A DNA stretch of 51,194 nucleotides from Hydrotalea flava (GCF_001623405.1 NZ_LUHG01000101.1:1-51194), one strand, 5' to 3'; shown: positions 8,280 through 17,226, counted from the first letter of the stretch. Numbers and translations: made by a program. Notes: generated from the sequence alone by a model not told the origin.

Positions 8280-8942
8280 TTACCTGGCATCGGGTAATGG
8301 TTTTAAAATATTGTGTTTATTTCTGAAACTAAAGGTAAAACTTAATCCCGGTGCCGAAAGCATAGGATTATAAGTGGGTTCAATATGTAAACTTAAATTG
8401 TTGCTAACATCAAAATCTTTTAAATGCCCATATACTGTGGCATCTACTACATTTAAACCCCATAAAATCATGAACCAGAGAATAGAGTAGTCTCTGTCTT
8501 TTCTAAATGAGTTGCGATAGGTTTGTAGAGCAGACGGATCTACATTTTGTAAAATGGGATAAATATTGGCAAAATGAGCAGTATCGTTATTAATTTTTAT
8601 GTTGTATGCATCTCTGGTTCGTTTGTACCAGGTATTGTTGTATAAATAGGTAATGGTAGGAATAGCCAAAGCGCCATAAACAATAGGAATTTTCCAGTAT
8701 TCGCGATTATATGCCTGGCCTAAACCCGGTAATATGGCAGAGCGGAGCGTGGCAATTTTTGGATTGTGTTTTTTTTTTATAATAGGACCTGTGGCCTCTT
8801 TCTGGTTGTTTTCACCCGTAGTATCCATCAAAAATTTTTCATGAATGTTGCTGCCGGGTAAACTGCTGCCATTCCTGCTGAATGCAGTAGATACAGTATT
8901 CAAAAAAATAATGATACCGAATATTGTAATGCTTACCTTCAT
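8280..8942 (-). CDS. DUF5683 membrane protein
   Basis: A 220-residue protein of the DUF5683 family, function unknown. An N-terminal hydrophobic signal (residues 4-22) is followed by a short linker and then the family core, RSAILPGLGQAYNREYWKIP, with two or three membrane segments (IVYGALAIPTITYLY and YSILWFMILWGLNVVDA). The GLGQxYxxxxWK pattern is shared with TM2-like proteins. It sits between parB (2 bp gap) and dapB (33 bp), an order conserved across Bacteroidota, so co-transcription is very likely. Why chromosome partitioning, this protein and lysine synthesis travel together is not known. Confidence 0.88.
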   Translation of the reverse strand: MKVSITIFGIIIFLNTVSTAFSRNGSSLPGSNIHEKFLMDTTGENNQKEATGPIIKKKHNPKIATLRSAILPGLGQAYNREYWKIPIVYGALAIPTITYLYNNTWYKRTRDAYNIKINNDTAHFANIYPILQNVDPSALQTYRNSFRKDRDYSILWFMILWGLNVVDATVYGHLKDFDVSNNLSLHIEPTYNPMLSAPGLSFTFSFRNKHNILKPLPDAR

Positions 8943-8944
8943 TT

Positions 8945-9868
8945 TTAGCTAACGCTTATATTCATAAGCTCTAAAATTTTATTCAATTCCTGTAAAGAAT
9001 AATATTCCAATGTAATACTTCCTTTCCCTGTTTTTTGATGTGCCAGCGAAACTTTGGTACCAAAGTGAGAGGCTAAATTATCTTCAATTTTTTTATAAGC
9101 CGGTGGTAATTGGTTTTTTGAGGAAGATTTAACAGCCTGATGGTTTTGTGCCTTATACATTTGGCGCACCAATTCTTCGGTTTGACGCACACTTAATTCC
9201 TTTGATTTAATTTCATTAAAAACAAATAGCTGTTTATCAACACTATCAATATTGATTAATGCTCTTGCATGCCCCATACTAATTTTATTGCCTCTTACTG
9301 CCAACTGTATATCAGGCGGCAATTTTAATAAACGCATGTAATTGGTGATGGTGCTTCTTTCTTTACCCATTCTTTCGGCTACCTGCTCTTGTGTATAATT
9401 TAATTCTTCCATCATGCGTTTGTAGCTTAAGCCAATTTCAATCGCATTTAAATCTTCACGCTGTAAATTCTCTAATAAAGCCAGCTCTAATAATTCTGTA
9501 TCATTAGCCTGTCGGATATATACAGGTACATCTTTTAATCCGGCTAATTTGCTTGCTCTGTATCTTCTTTCGCCTGCAATGAGCTGGTATTTTCCGGAGG
9601 CTAATTTAGATACTGTTAAAGGTTGGATGATATCGTGTAATTTAATTGAAGCTGCTAATTCCTGAAGCGCATTTTCATCAAAATCACGCCGGGGCTGTTT
9701 GGGATTGATTTGAATATCCTGAATGGGTATGCGCATTACTCCGGTAACCTGTTCAACTATCTGGTTTTTAAGATGTCCGGTTGTATTTTTTAAATCTTCA
9801 TCAATATTTTGCAGTAAAGAGCGGATGCCTTTGCCTAATAAAGCTTTATTTTGTTTTGGTGCACTCAT
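8945..9868 (-). CDS. parB: ParB-family chromosome partitioning protein
   Basis: Centromere-binding protein of about 307 residues that loads at parS sites and uses CTP. The N-terminal ParA-interaction peptide is basic (KALLGKGIRSLLQNID). The ParB/Srx CTP-binding region includes NPKQPRRDF and GERRYRASKLAGL; the helix-turn-helix is NYTQEQVAERMGKERSTITN followed by YMRLLKLP; a C-terminal dimerisation domain ends the protein. An ATG two codons earlier (9874) is also possible; the internal one fits the family better. It follows parA by about 50 bp. No parS-like 16-mer was noticed by eye. Confidence 0.95.
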   Translation of the reverse strand: MSAPKQNKALLGKGIRSLLQNIDEDLKNTTGHLKNQIVEQVTGVMRIPIQDIQINPKQPRRDFDENALQELAASIKLHDIIQPLTVSKLASGKYQLIAGERRYRASKLAGLKDVPVYIRQANDTELLELALLENLQREDLNAIEIGLSYKRMMEELNYTQEQVAERMGKERSTITNYMRLLKLPPDIQLAVRGNKISMGHARALINIDSVDKQLFVFNEIKSKELSVRQTEELVRQMYKAQNHQAVKSSSKNQLPPAYKKIEDNLASHFGTKVSLAHQKTGKGSITLEYYSLQELNKILELMNISVS

Positions 9869-9922
9869 AATCAATGATGTGTTTTGATCAGTTAGTTATT
9901 TTGAAATGACAGGTAAATAGGT

Positions 9923-10723
9923 CTATTCAATTATTCGTTCTGTGTTCGACATATTGGTCATTTCGTTTTTTTGTAAAATTTCTTTGGCCAAATTCAGATA
10001 ATTAACAGAGCCCTTGCTTTCTGCATCGTACAAAATAACGGGTTTGCCTACACTGGGTGCTTCACTTAATCTGGTATTTCTATGAATGATGGTTGAAAAA
10101 ACCAAATCGTCGAAATGCCTTCTCACTTCACTGACTACCTGATTGCATAAACGTAAGCGGCCGTCATACATTGTCATTAATATACCTTCTATTTGTAAAT
10201 TCGGATTCAACCTGTTTTGCACAATTTTTACGGTATTTAATAATTTCCCCAATCCTTCCAAAGCAAAAAATTCGCATTGAACCGGAACAGCAACACTATC
10301 GGCCGCAACCAATGAATTTACAGTAATCAATCCAAGAGAAGGGGAACAATCGATAACAATAAAATCGTATTTTTCTTTAATGGGTTCTAAAACTGTTTTT
10401 AAAACATTTTCCCGATTCGGGTAATTGATCATTTCAATTTCGGCACCTACCAAATCAATATGAGAAGGGATAACATCTAAATAAGGCATTTCACTTTTCA
10501 AAACCACATCTTCTGCGGTTGCATTATTTACCATACAATCGTATAAACTGTTGGTAATATTATGCAAATCGAAACCAACACCGGTAGTGCTGTTGGCCTG
10601 TGGATCAGCATCTACCAATAATGTTTTATACTCTAAAACTGCAAAACTGGCAGCCAGATTAATAGCTGTAGTGGTTTTACCTACACCTCCTTTTTGGTTT
10701 GCAATACTAATAATTCTCGCCAT
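9923..10723 (-). CDS. parA: ParA-family chromosome partitioning ATPase
   Basis: Deviant-Walker ATPase, 266 residues, partner of ParB in chromosome segregation. The signature QKGGVGKTTTAINLAASFA occupies residues 10-28. LLVDADPQANSTTGVG is the Walker A' region, and FIVIDCSPSLGLITVNSL the Walker B. It starts MARIISIANQ, standard for Soj-type proteins without an N-terminal DNA-binding extension. It is first in the operon with parB, DUF5683 and dapB, with a TAnnTTTG core about 62 bp upstream. Confidence 0.96.
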   Translation of the reverse strand: MARIISIANQKGGVGKTTTAINLAASFAVLEYKTLLVDADPQANSTTGVGFDLHNITNSLYDCMVNNATAEDVVLKSEMPYLDVIPSHIDLVGAEIEMINYPNRENVLKTVLEPIKEKYDFIVIDCSPSLGLITVNSLVAADSVAVPVQCEFFALEGLGKLLNTVKIVQNRLNPNLQIEGILMTMYDGRLRLCNQVVSEVRRHFDDLVFSTIIHRNTRLSEAPSVGKPVILYDAESKGSVNYLNLAKEILQKNEMTNMSNTERIIE

Positions 10724-10784
10724 AGGGTTGATTGCTTAAAATGCAATTAAAAATAAGAATGGGTTTCCCAATTTATCAAGATTG

Positions 10785-10792
10785 CAAATCTA
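10785..10792 (-). promoter_or_regulatory. -7 element for parA operon
   Basis: TAGATTTG on the minus strand matches TAnnTTTG exactly, 62 bp before the parA ATG. No -33 partner is evident. Confidence 0.5.
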
Positions 10793-10925
10793 AAGTATTC
10801 TGTTGCATGTGTTCATATTTAATTTCTCTTATTTTGATGTGTTTTTCAGTTAGAATTTTTTTAATAGCAGGGATGCACAAAAAATGAATGATTCATTATA
10901 AGCGGTGATGGTTGTTTCAAAAACT

Positions 10926-10955
10926 TAAAAAGCCCCTTCTTTTTGGGGAAGAGGC
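10926..10955 (-). terminator. Terminator after UPF0173 hydrolase
   Basis: A hairpin of AGCC-c-CTTC against GAAG-a-GGCT with an 8-nt loop is followed on the minus strand by TTTTTAAG. It lies 27 bp after the stop of the gene at 10982. Confidence 0.6.
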
Positions 10956-10981
10956 TGGTATTTTATGATTGATTAGAATGT

Positions 10982-11662
10982 TTAAAGCGAAATGGTTTCG
11001 CCTATAGCTGGTAAATGCAGCGTTTTGCCGGCGGTGGCAAATGCTGCTTTTGCAGCTTCGGTGTCTATTTTAATAAAACCGAATGTGTTATAATGTACGC
11101 CAATAATATGTTTACATTGCACAAAATCGGCTGCTTTTACCGCATCGGCAACATCCATGGTAAAATTATCTCCAATGGGGAAAATGGCATAATGTAAGGC
11201 AGCCCAACCGGGAATGAGTTGCATCTCTAAGGTAAGTGCCGTATCGCCGCTATAATAAAAATTACCTTCATCAGTAGTAAAAACAAATCCAACCGGGTTG
11301 CCCCCGTAAGTGCCATCGGGTAATGAACTACTGTGTTGGGCAACCACACATTTAACGGTTCCAAAATCAAATTGCCATTTGCCGCCTGTGTTCATGGGGT
11401 GTGTATTGGCAACGCCATTTTTATTGAGCCATTCATGAATTTCAAAAACTGCAACCACTTTTGCTCCTGTTTTGGTGGCAATGGAAATACAATCGGCTAT
11501 ATGATCGGCATGGCCGTGGCTTAAAAAAATATAATCGGCTTCAATGGCATCTGCCTTAATGTTTTTTGCCAATTCATTGTAAGTAATAAATGGATCGAAA
11601 AGAATTTTTTTGCCTTTCACTTCAACCAAAAAACAAGAATGTCCGTAATACGTAAATTGCAT
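10982..11662 (-). CDS. UPF0173 metal-dependent hydrolase (metallo-beta-lactamase fold)
   Basis: Cytoplasmic metallo-beta-lactamase-fold hydrolase of 226 residues. The zinc-binding HGHADH motif is preceded by YIFLSHG, and further ligands lie in YYSGDTAL and HIIGVHYNTF. It begins MQFTYYGHSCFLVE, the family start; an in-frame ATG six codons earlier (11680) is possible. The substrate of UPF0173 proteins is not known. It is monocistronic, with a well-formed promoter upstream and a terminator downstream, and divergent from the metallophosphoesterase. Confidence 0.9.
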   Translation of the reverse strand: MQFTYYGHSCFLVEVKGKKILFDPFITYNELAKNIKADAIEADYIFLSHGHADHIADCISIATKTGAKVVAVFEIHEWLNKNGVANTHPMNTGGKWQFDFGTVKCVVAQHSSSLPDGTYGGNPVGFVFTTDEGNFYYSGDTALTLEMQLIPGWAALHYAIFPIGDNFTMDVADAVKAADFVQCKHIIGVHYNTFGFIKIDTEAAKAAFATAGKTLHLPAIGETISL

Positions 11663-11707
11663 AGTTGTATTATTAAGCATTTAAAAAATTTAATGTCATC
11701 TGCTTAA

Positions 11708-11735
11708 CAAAATTAGTAGAAAGATGTTTAAACAA
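11708..11735 (-). promoter_or_regulatory. Complete Bacteroidota promoter for UPF0173 gene
   Basis: On the minus strand TTG (11735-11733), 17 bp, then TAATTTTG (11715-11708): both halves of the Bacteroidota consensus at proper spacing. Predicted transcription start is near 11702, about 40 bp before the chosen ATG. This is the best-formed promoter seen in the window. Confidence 0.65.
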
Positions 11736-11794
11736 TGTTGCAATGCTATTATAAACTTTAGTGCACAAAATATTGTCTGTTAAAAAAAATATTT

Positions 11795-13045
11795 ATGCGT
11801 AGTACCGGAATTTGGTGGATCATTGCCTCTATTTTAATTATTTTAGATGTTTATGTATTTCAGGCTGTTAAAACAGTGCTGCAAAATACTTCGGAAAAAA
11901 CCAGGATATGGGTAACTGTTATTTACTGGGTTATTGCCATATTTAGCTGGATTGCTTTATTTGCATTGCCCTATATTCAGGATTTGCAGGTTTCTAAATT
12001 TTTCAGAAACTATGTTTTTGCCATATTGGTGGGCTTATTCATGGCTAAATTAATTGGGTCGGCATTTTTTTTAATGGATGATATTCGACGCGGCATTGTT
12101 TGGATAGCAGCATTTTTTTCCACGAAATCAGGTGCTCATTTTGCCGATAATGGAGCTGAAGCTATTTCACGTTCCGTATTTTTAAGCTGGATGGGTATTG
12201 GTATGAGTACTACACTAATGGGTATCCTTTTATATGGTTTTGGAAATAAATACAATTATCAAATAAAACATATACGCCTGCAATTTGCGAATTTGCCCAA
12301 TGCATTTAAAGGTTTAAGGATTGCTCAGATTAGTGATATACACAGCGGCAGTTTTAACAACAAACAGGCTGTTGCGCATGGGGTAGATATGTTGTTGCAA
12401 CAAAAGCCCGATTTGGTGTTGTTTACCGGCGATTTGGTAAACGACCGCTACGAAGAGATGAACGATTATATGGATGTATTTGAAAAAGTAAAAGCGCCAA
12501 TGGGCGTGTACAGTACATTGGGTAATCATGATTATGGCGATTATGTTCAATGGCCATCTATACAGACTAAACAACTGAATTTGGAAAAGTTGAAGGCAGT
12601 ACATGCAGATTTAGGCTGGCGCCTTTTAATGAATGAACATGTTATTTTGGAAAAGAACGGTGATGCCGTTGCATTACTGGGAATTGAAAACTGGGGTGCA
12701 AAAGGCAGATTCCCAAAATATGGTAAAATGGAGGAAGCTTATCCCGGAACAGAAAAATATTCTTTTAAAATATTAATGAGCCACGATCCCAGCCATTGGG
12801 ATGCTGAAGTTAGAACAAAATATCCCGATATTGATTTAACACTGTCTGGCCACACACATGGTATGCAATTTGGTGTAGAAACGCCCTTTTTTAAATGGAG
12901 TCCGGTACAATGGATGTACAAACAATGGGCAGGTTTATATCAGGAAGGCTCGCAGTATTTATATGTAAACCGCGGATATGGCTTCATTGGTTATCCGGGC
13001 AGAGTAGGTTTTTTGCCTGAAATTACCATAATAGAACTGGTTTAA
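11795..13045 (+). CDS. Membrane-anchored metallophosphoesterase (YkuE-like)
   Basis: A 416-residue calcineurin-like phosphoesterase with an N-terminal membrane part. Membrane segments lie at about residues 5-25, 38-58, 70-92 and 125-150, followed by the catalytic domain with all family motifs: QISDIHSGSF, FTGDLVND, LGNHDYGD, LMSHDPSHWD and SGHTHGMQFG. YkuE-type members with membrane anchors are often active at the cell surface, on UDP-sugar lipids in some cases; the substrate here is unknown. A copy of the 148-bp element lies 73 bp beyond the stop. No terminator is visible before it, so the element is probably transcribed from this gene. Confidence 0.9.
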   Translation: MRSTGIWWIIASILIILDVYVFQAVKTVLQNTSEKTRIWVTVIYWVIAIFSWIALFALPYIQDLQVSKFFRNYVFAILVGLFMAKLIGSAFFLMDDIRRGIVWIAAFFSTKSGAHFADNGAEAISRSVFLSWMGIGMSTTLMGILLYGFGNKYNYQIKHIRLQFANLPNAFKGLRIAQISDIHSGSFNNKQAVAHGVDMLLQQKPDLVLFTGDLVNDRYEEMNDYMDVFEKVKAPMGVYSTLGNHDYGDYVQWPSIQTKQLNLEKLKAVHADLGWRLLMNEHVILEKNGDAVALLGIENWGAKGRFPKYGKMEEAYPGTEKYSFKILMSHDPSHWDAEVRTKYPDIDLTLSGHTHGMQFGVETPFFKWSPVQWMYKQWAGLYQEGSQYLYVNRGYGFIGYPGRVGFLPEITIIELV

Positions 13046-13118
13046 ATCAGCAGCAATAGCACAGTTGATTGTTCATTCATTGTATCAAGAAAAAATTTTA
13101 GCATTTTTAATTTTAAAT

Positions 13119-13266
13119 AACGTGTTGTGCTATTAAAATCTGTTTTCGTTTGAAACTCATTGCCTAATGGTGTTTCAGTAAACTCTGTATAACTAATGGC
13201 TGTTGAGCCAAGTTTATTGAAACCTATGCTCAGTAAGCTTTTCAGAGCTTAATAGAACAACGCGTT
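13119..13266 (+). mobile_element. 148-bp MITE-like element, copy 2
   Basis: Same length and orientation as the other copies; it differs from copy 3 at only two positions. The 18-bp inverted ends are AACGTGTTGTGCTATTAA and TTAATAGAACAACGCGTT. The flanking direct repeat AATTTTAAAT (13109-13118 and 13267-13276) is perfect over 10 bp, or 12 bp if the ends are drawn one base in. It lies in the 324-bp gap 13046-13369, 73 bp after the phosphoesterase and 103 bp before the outer-membrane protein start. The remainder of the gap shows nothing else recognised. Confidence 0.88.
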
Positions 13267-13369
13267 AATTTTAAATATTATCATACAATACTGCTTGTTT
13301 GCAACTTGTTTACATATAGAATTAAGTTTGGCACAATCATTGACTTTTATTCCTGTAAAACAATCATTT

Positions 13370-13939
13370 ATGAAAAAAATAATAGTATTAACCATTGGTG
13401 TGTTTTGTTTAACGGCCATAGTACAGGCGCAAGGTTTTAGAGCCGGTATTAAAGCAGGCGGCAATTTAACTAAGATTGATGGGCAAACTTTTGATCAGGG
13501 CTTTCAATTGTCGTATCAGGTGGGTGGTTTTGCCGAAATAGATTTTAATAAAAAATTTGGTATTCAGCCGGAATTACTCTGGAGCCAGTCTGCTACCAAA
13601 TCGGCCACATTTGCTACTATTTTTCCACCCGATCAAAATATTAAGTTAGATTATTTAGCCATTCCTGTGCTATTGCGTTATAATGTTGGAAAATTGATAA
13701 CCTTAAATTTAGGGCCACAATTTGGTATACTACTCAATAAAAATGACAACTTATTGGTAAATGGGCAAAATGCTTTTAAATCGGGCGATTTTGCCATGAT
13801 TGGTGGCATACAGTTGAATTTTGACGTACTGCGCATTTATGGCCGTTATGCAGTTGGGTTGAATAATTTGAACGATGTAAGTAATCAAAATAATTGGAAA
13901 AGCCAGCAAATACAAATGGGTATTGGATTTAGGTTTTAA
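13370..13939 (+). CDS. Small outer-membrane beta-barrel protein
   Basis: A 189-residue exported protein of the Bacteroidota outer-membrane beta-barrel group (PorT-like). The signal peptide is MKKIIVLTIGVFCLTAIVQA with cleavage before QG. The mature part alternates strands such as FRAGIKAGGNLT, IQPELLWSQS and YLAIPVLLRYNVG, and ends in aromatic GIGFRF, the usual C-terminal barrel signal. The frame is open 25 codons upstream but the signal peptide fixes the ATG at 13370. Function is unknown; such proteins are often structural or stress-induced. A hairpin terminator follows. Copy 2 of the 148-bp element lies just upstream and may contribute to its leader. Confidence 0.88.
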   Translation: MKKIIVLTIGVFCLTAIVQAQGFRAGIKAGGNLTKIDGQTFDQGFQLSYQVGGFAEIDFNKKFGIQPELLWSQSATKSATFATIFPPDQNIKLDYLAIPVLLRYNVGKLITLNLGPQFGILLNKNDNLLVNGQNAFKSGDFAMIGGIQLNFDVLRIYGRYAVGLNNLNDVSNQNNWKSQQIQMGIGFRF

Positions 13940-13959
13940 TGTAAATTTCTGCACGATGC

Positions 13960-13991
13960 ATGGCATATCTTACCGGGTATGCCATTTTTTT
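13960..13991 (+). terminator. Terminator after small beta-barrel gene
   Basis: The hairpin ATGGCATA-10 nt-TATGCCA is followed by TTTTTTT, 21 bp after the stop. Confidence 0.85.
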
Positions 13992-14121
13992 GCGCCATTT
14001 TGTACCGTTTGCCCATCTTTGTTGCCAATGGCATTAATATTGCCCCAAACATACGCCAATAAATAAATCATTTTTATTGGTTGTAAGTGACAAAATGACT
14101 TTTTACTATAGATGATAGTGT

Positions 14122-16521
14122 ATGAACAAAAACAAATTTCTTTTTTCAGCAGAAGACGAGAATGATTTTATGCCCATCATTGCCATTAATGAACGGGAAG
14201 GTGAAGAAGAAAAAATTGTAATTCCCGATACTTTACCCTTGTTACCCTTACGAAACACGGTATTATTTCCGGGGGTAGTATTGCCCATAACAGTAGGGCG
14301 GGATAAAAGCATAAAGGCAGTAAATGAAGCTTATAAAAACGATAAGCTGATTGGCGTATTGGCACAAACCGATACCGAAGTAGAAGATCCGGCGGTAAAA
14401 GATTTGTGTAAAATTGGTACAGTTGCAAAAATTTTGAAACTGATTAAAATGCCCGATGGTGGGACAACCATCATTATTCAGGGTAAAAAAAGGTTTGAAT
14501 TAATGCAAGTAATAGCCGAAGAACCATTTTTTAAAGCCCAAATACAATTATTAGAAGATCAACCGGTTTTAAATGACCCGGATTTTGATGCATACATCAG
14601 TACTATTAAAGATCTGGCAACAGAAATTATTCAGTTGTCTCCCAATTTACCTACTGAGGCTTCTATCATTTTAAAAAATATAGAAAATCCTTCCTTCCTC
14701 ATCAATTTTGTAAGCAGCAATTTAAATACTTCTATTACAGAAAAGCAGGAATTGTTATCCCTTGAAAACATCAAAACAAGGGCAGAGAAATTAACCGGTA
14801 TTTTACACAAAGAATTGCAGTTTGCAGAACTGAAAAATAAGGTTACCACAAAAACCAGAACAGAACTGGATAAACAACAACGCGATTATTTTTTACAGCA
14901 ACAACTCAAAAGCATTAAAGAGGAGTTAGGCGGCGATCCCAATGAAAGAGAAATTGCTGAAATGAAAAAGAAAGCTGAAGCCAAAAAATGGCCTGAAGCT
15001 GCCAAAGCTATGTTTAAATCTGGTATTGAGAAATTAGAAAGAATGCATCCAAGCACGCCCGATTATTCTGTGGTATATAATCATTTAGATTTATTACTCG
15101 ATTTACCCTGGGGAGAATATACCGACGATAATTATGATTTAAAAAATGCCAAAAAAATATTAGATGCCGACCATTATGGCATGCAAAAAATAAAAAATCG
15201 TATTTTGGAATACTTGGCTGTACTTAAATTAAAAGGCGATATGAAGAGCCCGATTCTTTGTTTTATTGGCCCTCCCGGAATTGGTAAAACATCTTTAGGT
15301 AAAAGTATAGCCCATGCAGTAGGCAGAAAATATGTGCGTGTAAGTTTAGGTGGTCTGCACGATGAAAGTGAAATACGAGGGCACCGGAAAACCTATATTG
15401 GCGCTATGCCCGGAAGAATTATACAAAATATCAGGAAAATAAAAACTTCTAATCCGGTGATGATTTTAGACGAGATTGATAAAATTGGTAACGATTTTCG
15501 CGGCGACCCATCCTCTGCATTGTTAGAGGTACTGGACCCCGAGCAAAACAACAGTTTCTATGATAATTACCTGGAACTGGAATATGATTTAAGCAAGGTA
15601 TTGTTCATTGCTACTGCCAACGATATTCAAAACATACAACCCGCACTTCGCGACAGGTTGGAAATTATTGATTTAAGCGGTTATGCTATTGAGGAAAAAG
15701 TTGAAATTGCCAAACGACATCTTATTCCAAAACAAATGGAAGCACACGGGCTGGCAAAAGTAAATCTTAAATTCAGTGATAAGATTTTAGAAAAAATTAT
15801 TGAAAACTATACACGTGAAAGTGGTGTAAGAGAATTAGACCGTCAATTAGCCTCCGTTATGCGCTATGAGGCTAAAGAGTTGGCTACAAAAAATAAAATT
15901 AAACCAACGGTTTCTTTAGCTGATGTAGAAAAAATATTAGGCCCGCAACGATATAATAATGAAATATACAAAATGGCCAATATGCCCGGGGTGGCAGTAG
16001 GTTTAGCCTGGACATATGTAGGAGGTGATATTTTATTTATTGAAACAGTTTTAAGTGAAGGAAAAGGTGAGTTGAAGCTTACCGGTAACCTGGGTAATGT
16101 AATGAAAGAAAGCGCCACCACTGCCTATACTTACCTACAAGCAAACGCAAAAAAACTGGGTATTGAAATGGGTGCTTTTACTACCCACAACGTACATGTA
16201 CATGTACCCGAAGGGGCAACACCAAAAGATGGTCCCAGTGCCGGTATTACCATGCTTACTTCATTAGCCTCAGCATTTACCGGCCGAAAGGTAAAACCTT
16301 ATTTAGCTATGACCGGCGAAATAACTTTGCGTGGCCAGGTATTACCAGTAGGAGGTATTAAAGAAAAAGTACTGGCAGCCAAAAGGGCCGGCCTTAAAGA
16401 AATTATTATGTGTTGGCAGAATGAAAAAGATGTACAGGAAATAGATAGCAATTTTATAACCGGTGTGCAGTTTCATTATGTTAAAACCATGCAACAAGTG
16501 CTTGATTTGGCATTGGTATAA
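14122..16521 (+). CDS. lon: ATP-dependent endopeptidase Lon
   Basis: Cytoplasmic AAA+ protease of 799 residues that degrades misfolded and regulatory proteins. The N-terminal substrate domain begins near LPLLPLRNTVLFPGVVLP. The Walker A GPPGIGKTS lies at residues 383-391 and the Walker B at VMILDEIDKIG. The proteolytic domain has the catalytic serine S706 in DGPSAGITM and the conserved lysine in GGIKEKVLAA. No truncation is seen. It heads a plus-strand run of genes but is followed by a probable terminator, so it is likely its own transcript. Confidence 0.98.
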   Translation: MNKNKFLFSAEDENDFMPIIAINEREGEEEKIVIPDTLPLLPLRNTVLFPGVVLPITVGRDKSIKAVNEAYKNDKLIGVLAQTDTEVEDPAVKDLCKIGTVAKILKLIKMPDGGTTIIIQGKKRFELMQVIAEEPFFKAQIQLLEDQPVLNDPDFDAYISTIKDLATEIIQLSPNLPTEASIILKNIENPSFLINFVSSNLNTSITEKQELLSLENIKTRAEKLTGILHKELQFAELKNKVTTKTRTELDKQQRDYFLQQQLKSIKEELGGDPNEREIAEMKKKAEAKKWPEAAKAMFKSGIEKLERMHPSTPDYSVVYNHLDLLLDLPWGEYTDDNYDLKNAKKILDADHYGMQKIKNRILEYLAVLKLKGDMKSPILCFIGPPGIGKTSLGKSIAHAVGRKYVRVSLGGLHDESEIRGHRKTYIGAMPGRIIQNIRKIKTSNPVMILDEIDKIGNDFRGDPSSALLEVLDPEQNNSFYDNYLELEYDLSKVLFIATANDIQNIQPALRDRLEIIDLSGYAIEEKVEIAKRHLIPKQMEAHGLAKVNLKFSDKILEKIIENYTRESGVRELDRQLASVMRYEAKELATKNKIKPTVSLADVEKILGPQRYNNEIYKMANMPGVAVGLAWTYVGGDILFIETVLSEGKGELKLTGNLGNVMKESATTAYTYLQANAKKLGIEMGAFTTHNVHVHVPEGATPKDGPSAGITMLTSLASAFTGRKVKPYLAMTGEITLRGQVLPVGGIKEKVLAAKRAGLKEIIMCWQNEKDVQEIDSNFITGVQFHYVKTMQQVLDLALV

Positions 16522-16542
16522 AATATGTAGCCAGCCGCATGA

Positions 16543-16580
16543 ACAAAACAACCATTAATATGTTGTTTATTGTATTTTTT
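16543..16580 (+). terminator. Probable terminator after lon
   Basis: AACAAC pairs with GTTGTT and is extended by ACAA/TTGT with a 2-nt bulge. A T run (16575-16580) follows. It lies 21 bp after the lon stop. Confidence 0.45.
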
Positions 16581-16666
16581 CATGTTGGTTGTTTTAAGGG
16601 TTAAGTTCCTTCATATTTATGGGGGAACTTTTTTATTGGCTCATTTTTCATTGTTCACTTACACTG

Positions 16667-16674
16667 TACATTTG
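16667..16674 (+). promoter_or_regulatory. -7 element at the SpoU methyltransferase start
   Basis: TACATTTG matches TAnnTTTG exactly but ends only 3 bp before the chosen ATG. The transcript would be nearly leaderless, or translation could start at the second methionine at 16693. Confidence 0.35.
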
Positions 16675-16677
16675 CAG

Positions 16678-17211
16678 ATGCAAAAATTAAGTATGGATGC
16701 ATTGGGCCGAAAGTCGGTTCAGGAATTTAAAGCATCTGCTAAACACCCATTGATTGTTGTTTTAGATAATATTCGCAGTATGCACAACGTGGGCAGTATT
16801 TTTAGAACCTGCGATGCGTTTTTAATGGAAGGAATTTGTATTTGCGGTTATACCCCTCAACCACCGCATCGGGATATTCATAAAACAGCTTTGGGAGCTA
16901 CGGAAACGGTAGACTGGATGTATGTGCCAACTGCCTCTGCCGCAGTTCATTCATTGAAAAGTTTAGGCTATTCCGTTTGGGGTGTAGAACAGGCTAAAGG
17001 AAGTGTACCATTACAGCAGTTTGCAATAGCTTCAAACACCAAAATTGCTATTGTACTGGGAAATGAAGTAGAAGGGGTAAGTGAAGATGCATTAAGTTTA
17101 TGCGATGGATGTATTGAAATTCCACAATGGGGAACCAAACATTCACTGAATGTATCTGTTGCAGCCGGTATTGTTTTATGGGAGCTGGTGAAGAAAATCC
17201 AATCATTTTAA
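16678..17211 (+). CDS. SpoU-family (TrmH-type) RNA 2'-O-methyltransferase
   Basis: A SPOUT-class methyltransferase of 177 residues that methylates ribose 2'-OH of tRNA or rRNA using S-adenosylmethionine. The three family motifs are present: NVGSIFRTCDAF (motif 1), IAIVLGNEVEGVS (motif 2) and IPQWGTKHSLNVSVAAGIVLWE (motif 3), which together form the trefoil knot. The target nucleotide cannot be told from sequence. The frame is open 36 codons upstream but those encode a non-family stretch. A downstream start at M6 (16693) is possible given the promoter position. It lies 15 bp before the prenyltransferase gene. Confidence 0.9.
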   Translation: MQKLSMDALGRKSVQEFKASAKHPLIVVLDNIRSMHNVGSIFRTCDAFLMEGICICGYTPQPPHRDIHKTALGATETVDWMYVPTASAAVHSLKSLGYSVWGVEQAKGSVPLQQFAIASNTKIAIVLGNEVEGVSEDALSLCDGCIEIPQWGTKHSLNVSVAAGIVLWELVKKIQSF

Positions 17212-17226
17212 AAAAAAATAAAATTT

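Noticed and set aside
16545-16595. A longer inverted repeat AAAACAACC / GGTTGTTTT after lon as a mobile-element end
   Set aside because: The loop is about 33 nt, there is no second copy and no flanking duplication; the nested shorter hairpin with its T run explains it as a terminator.
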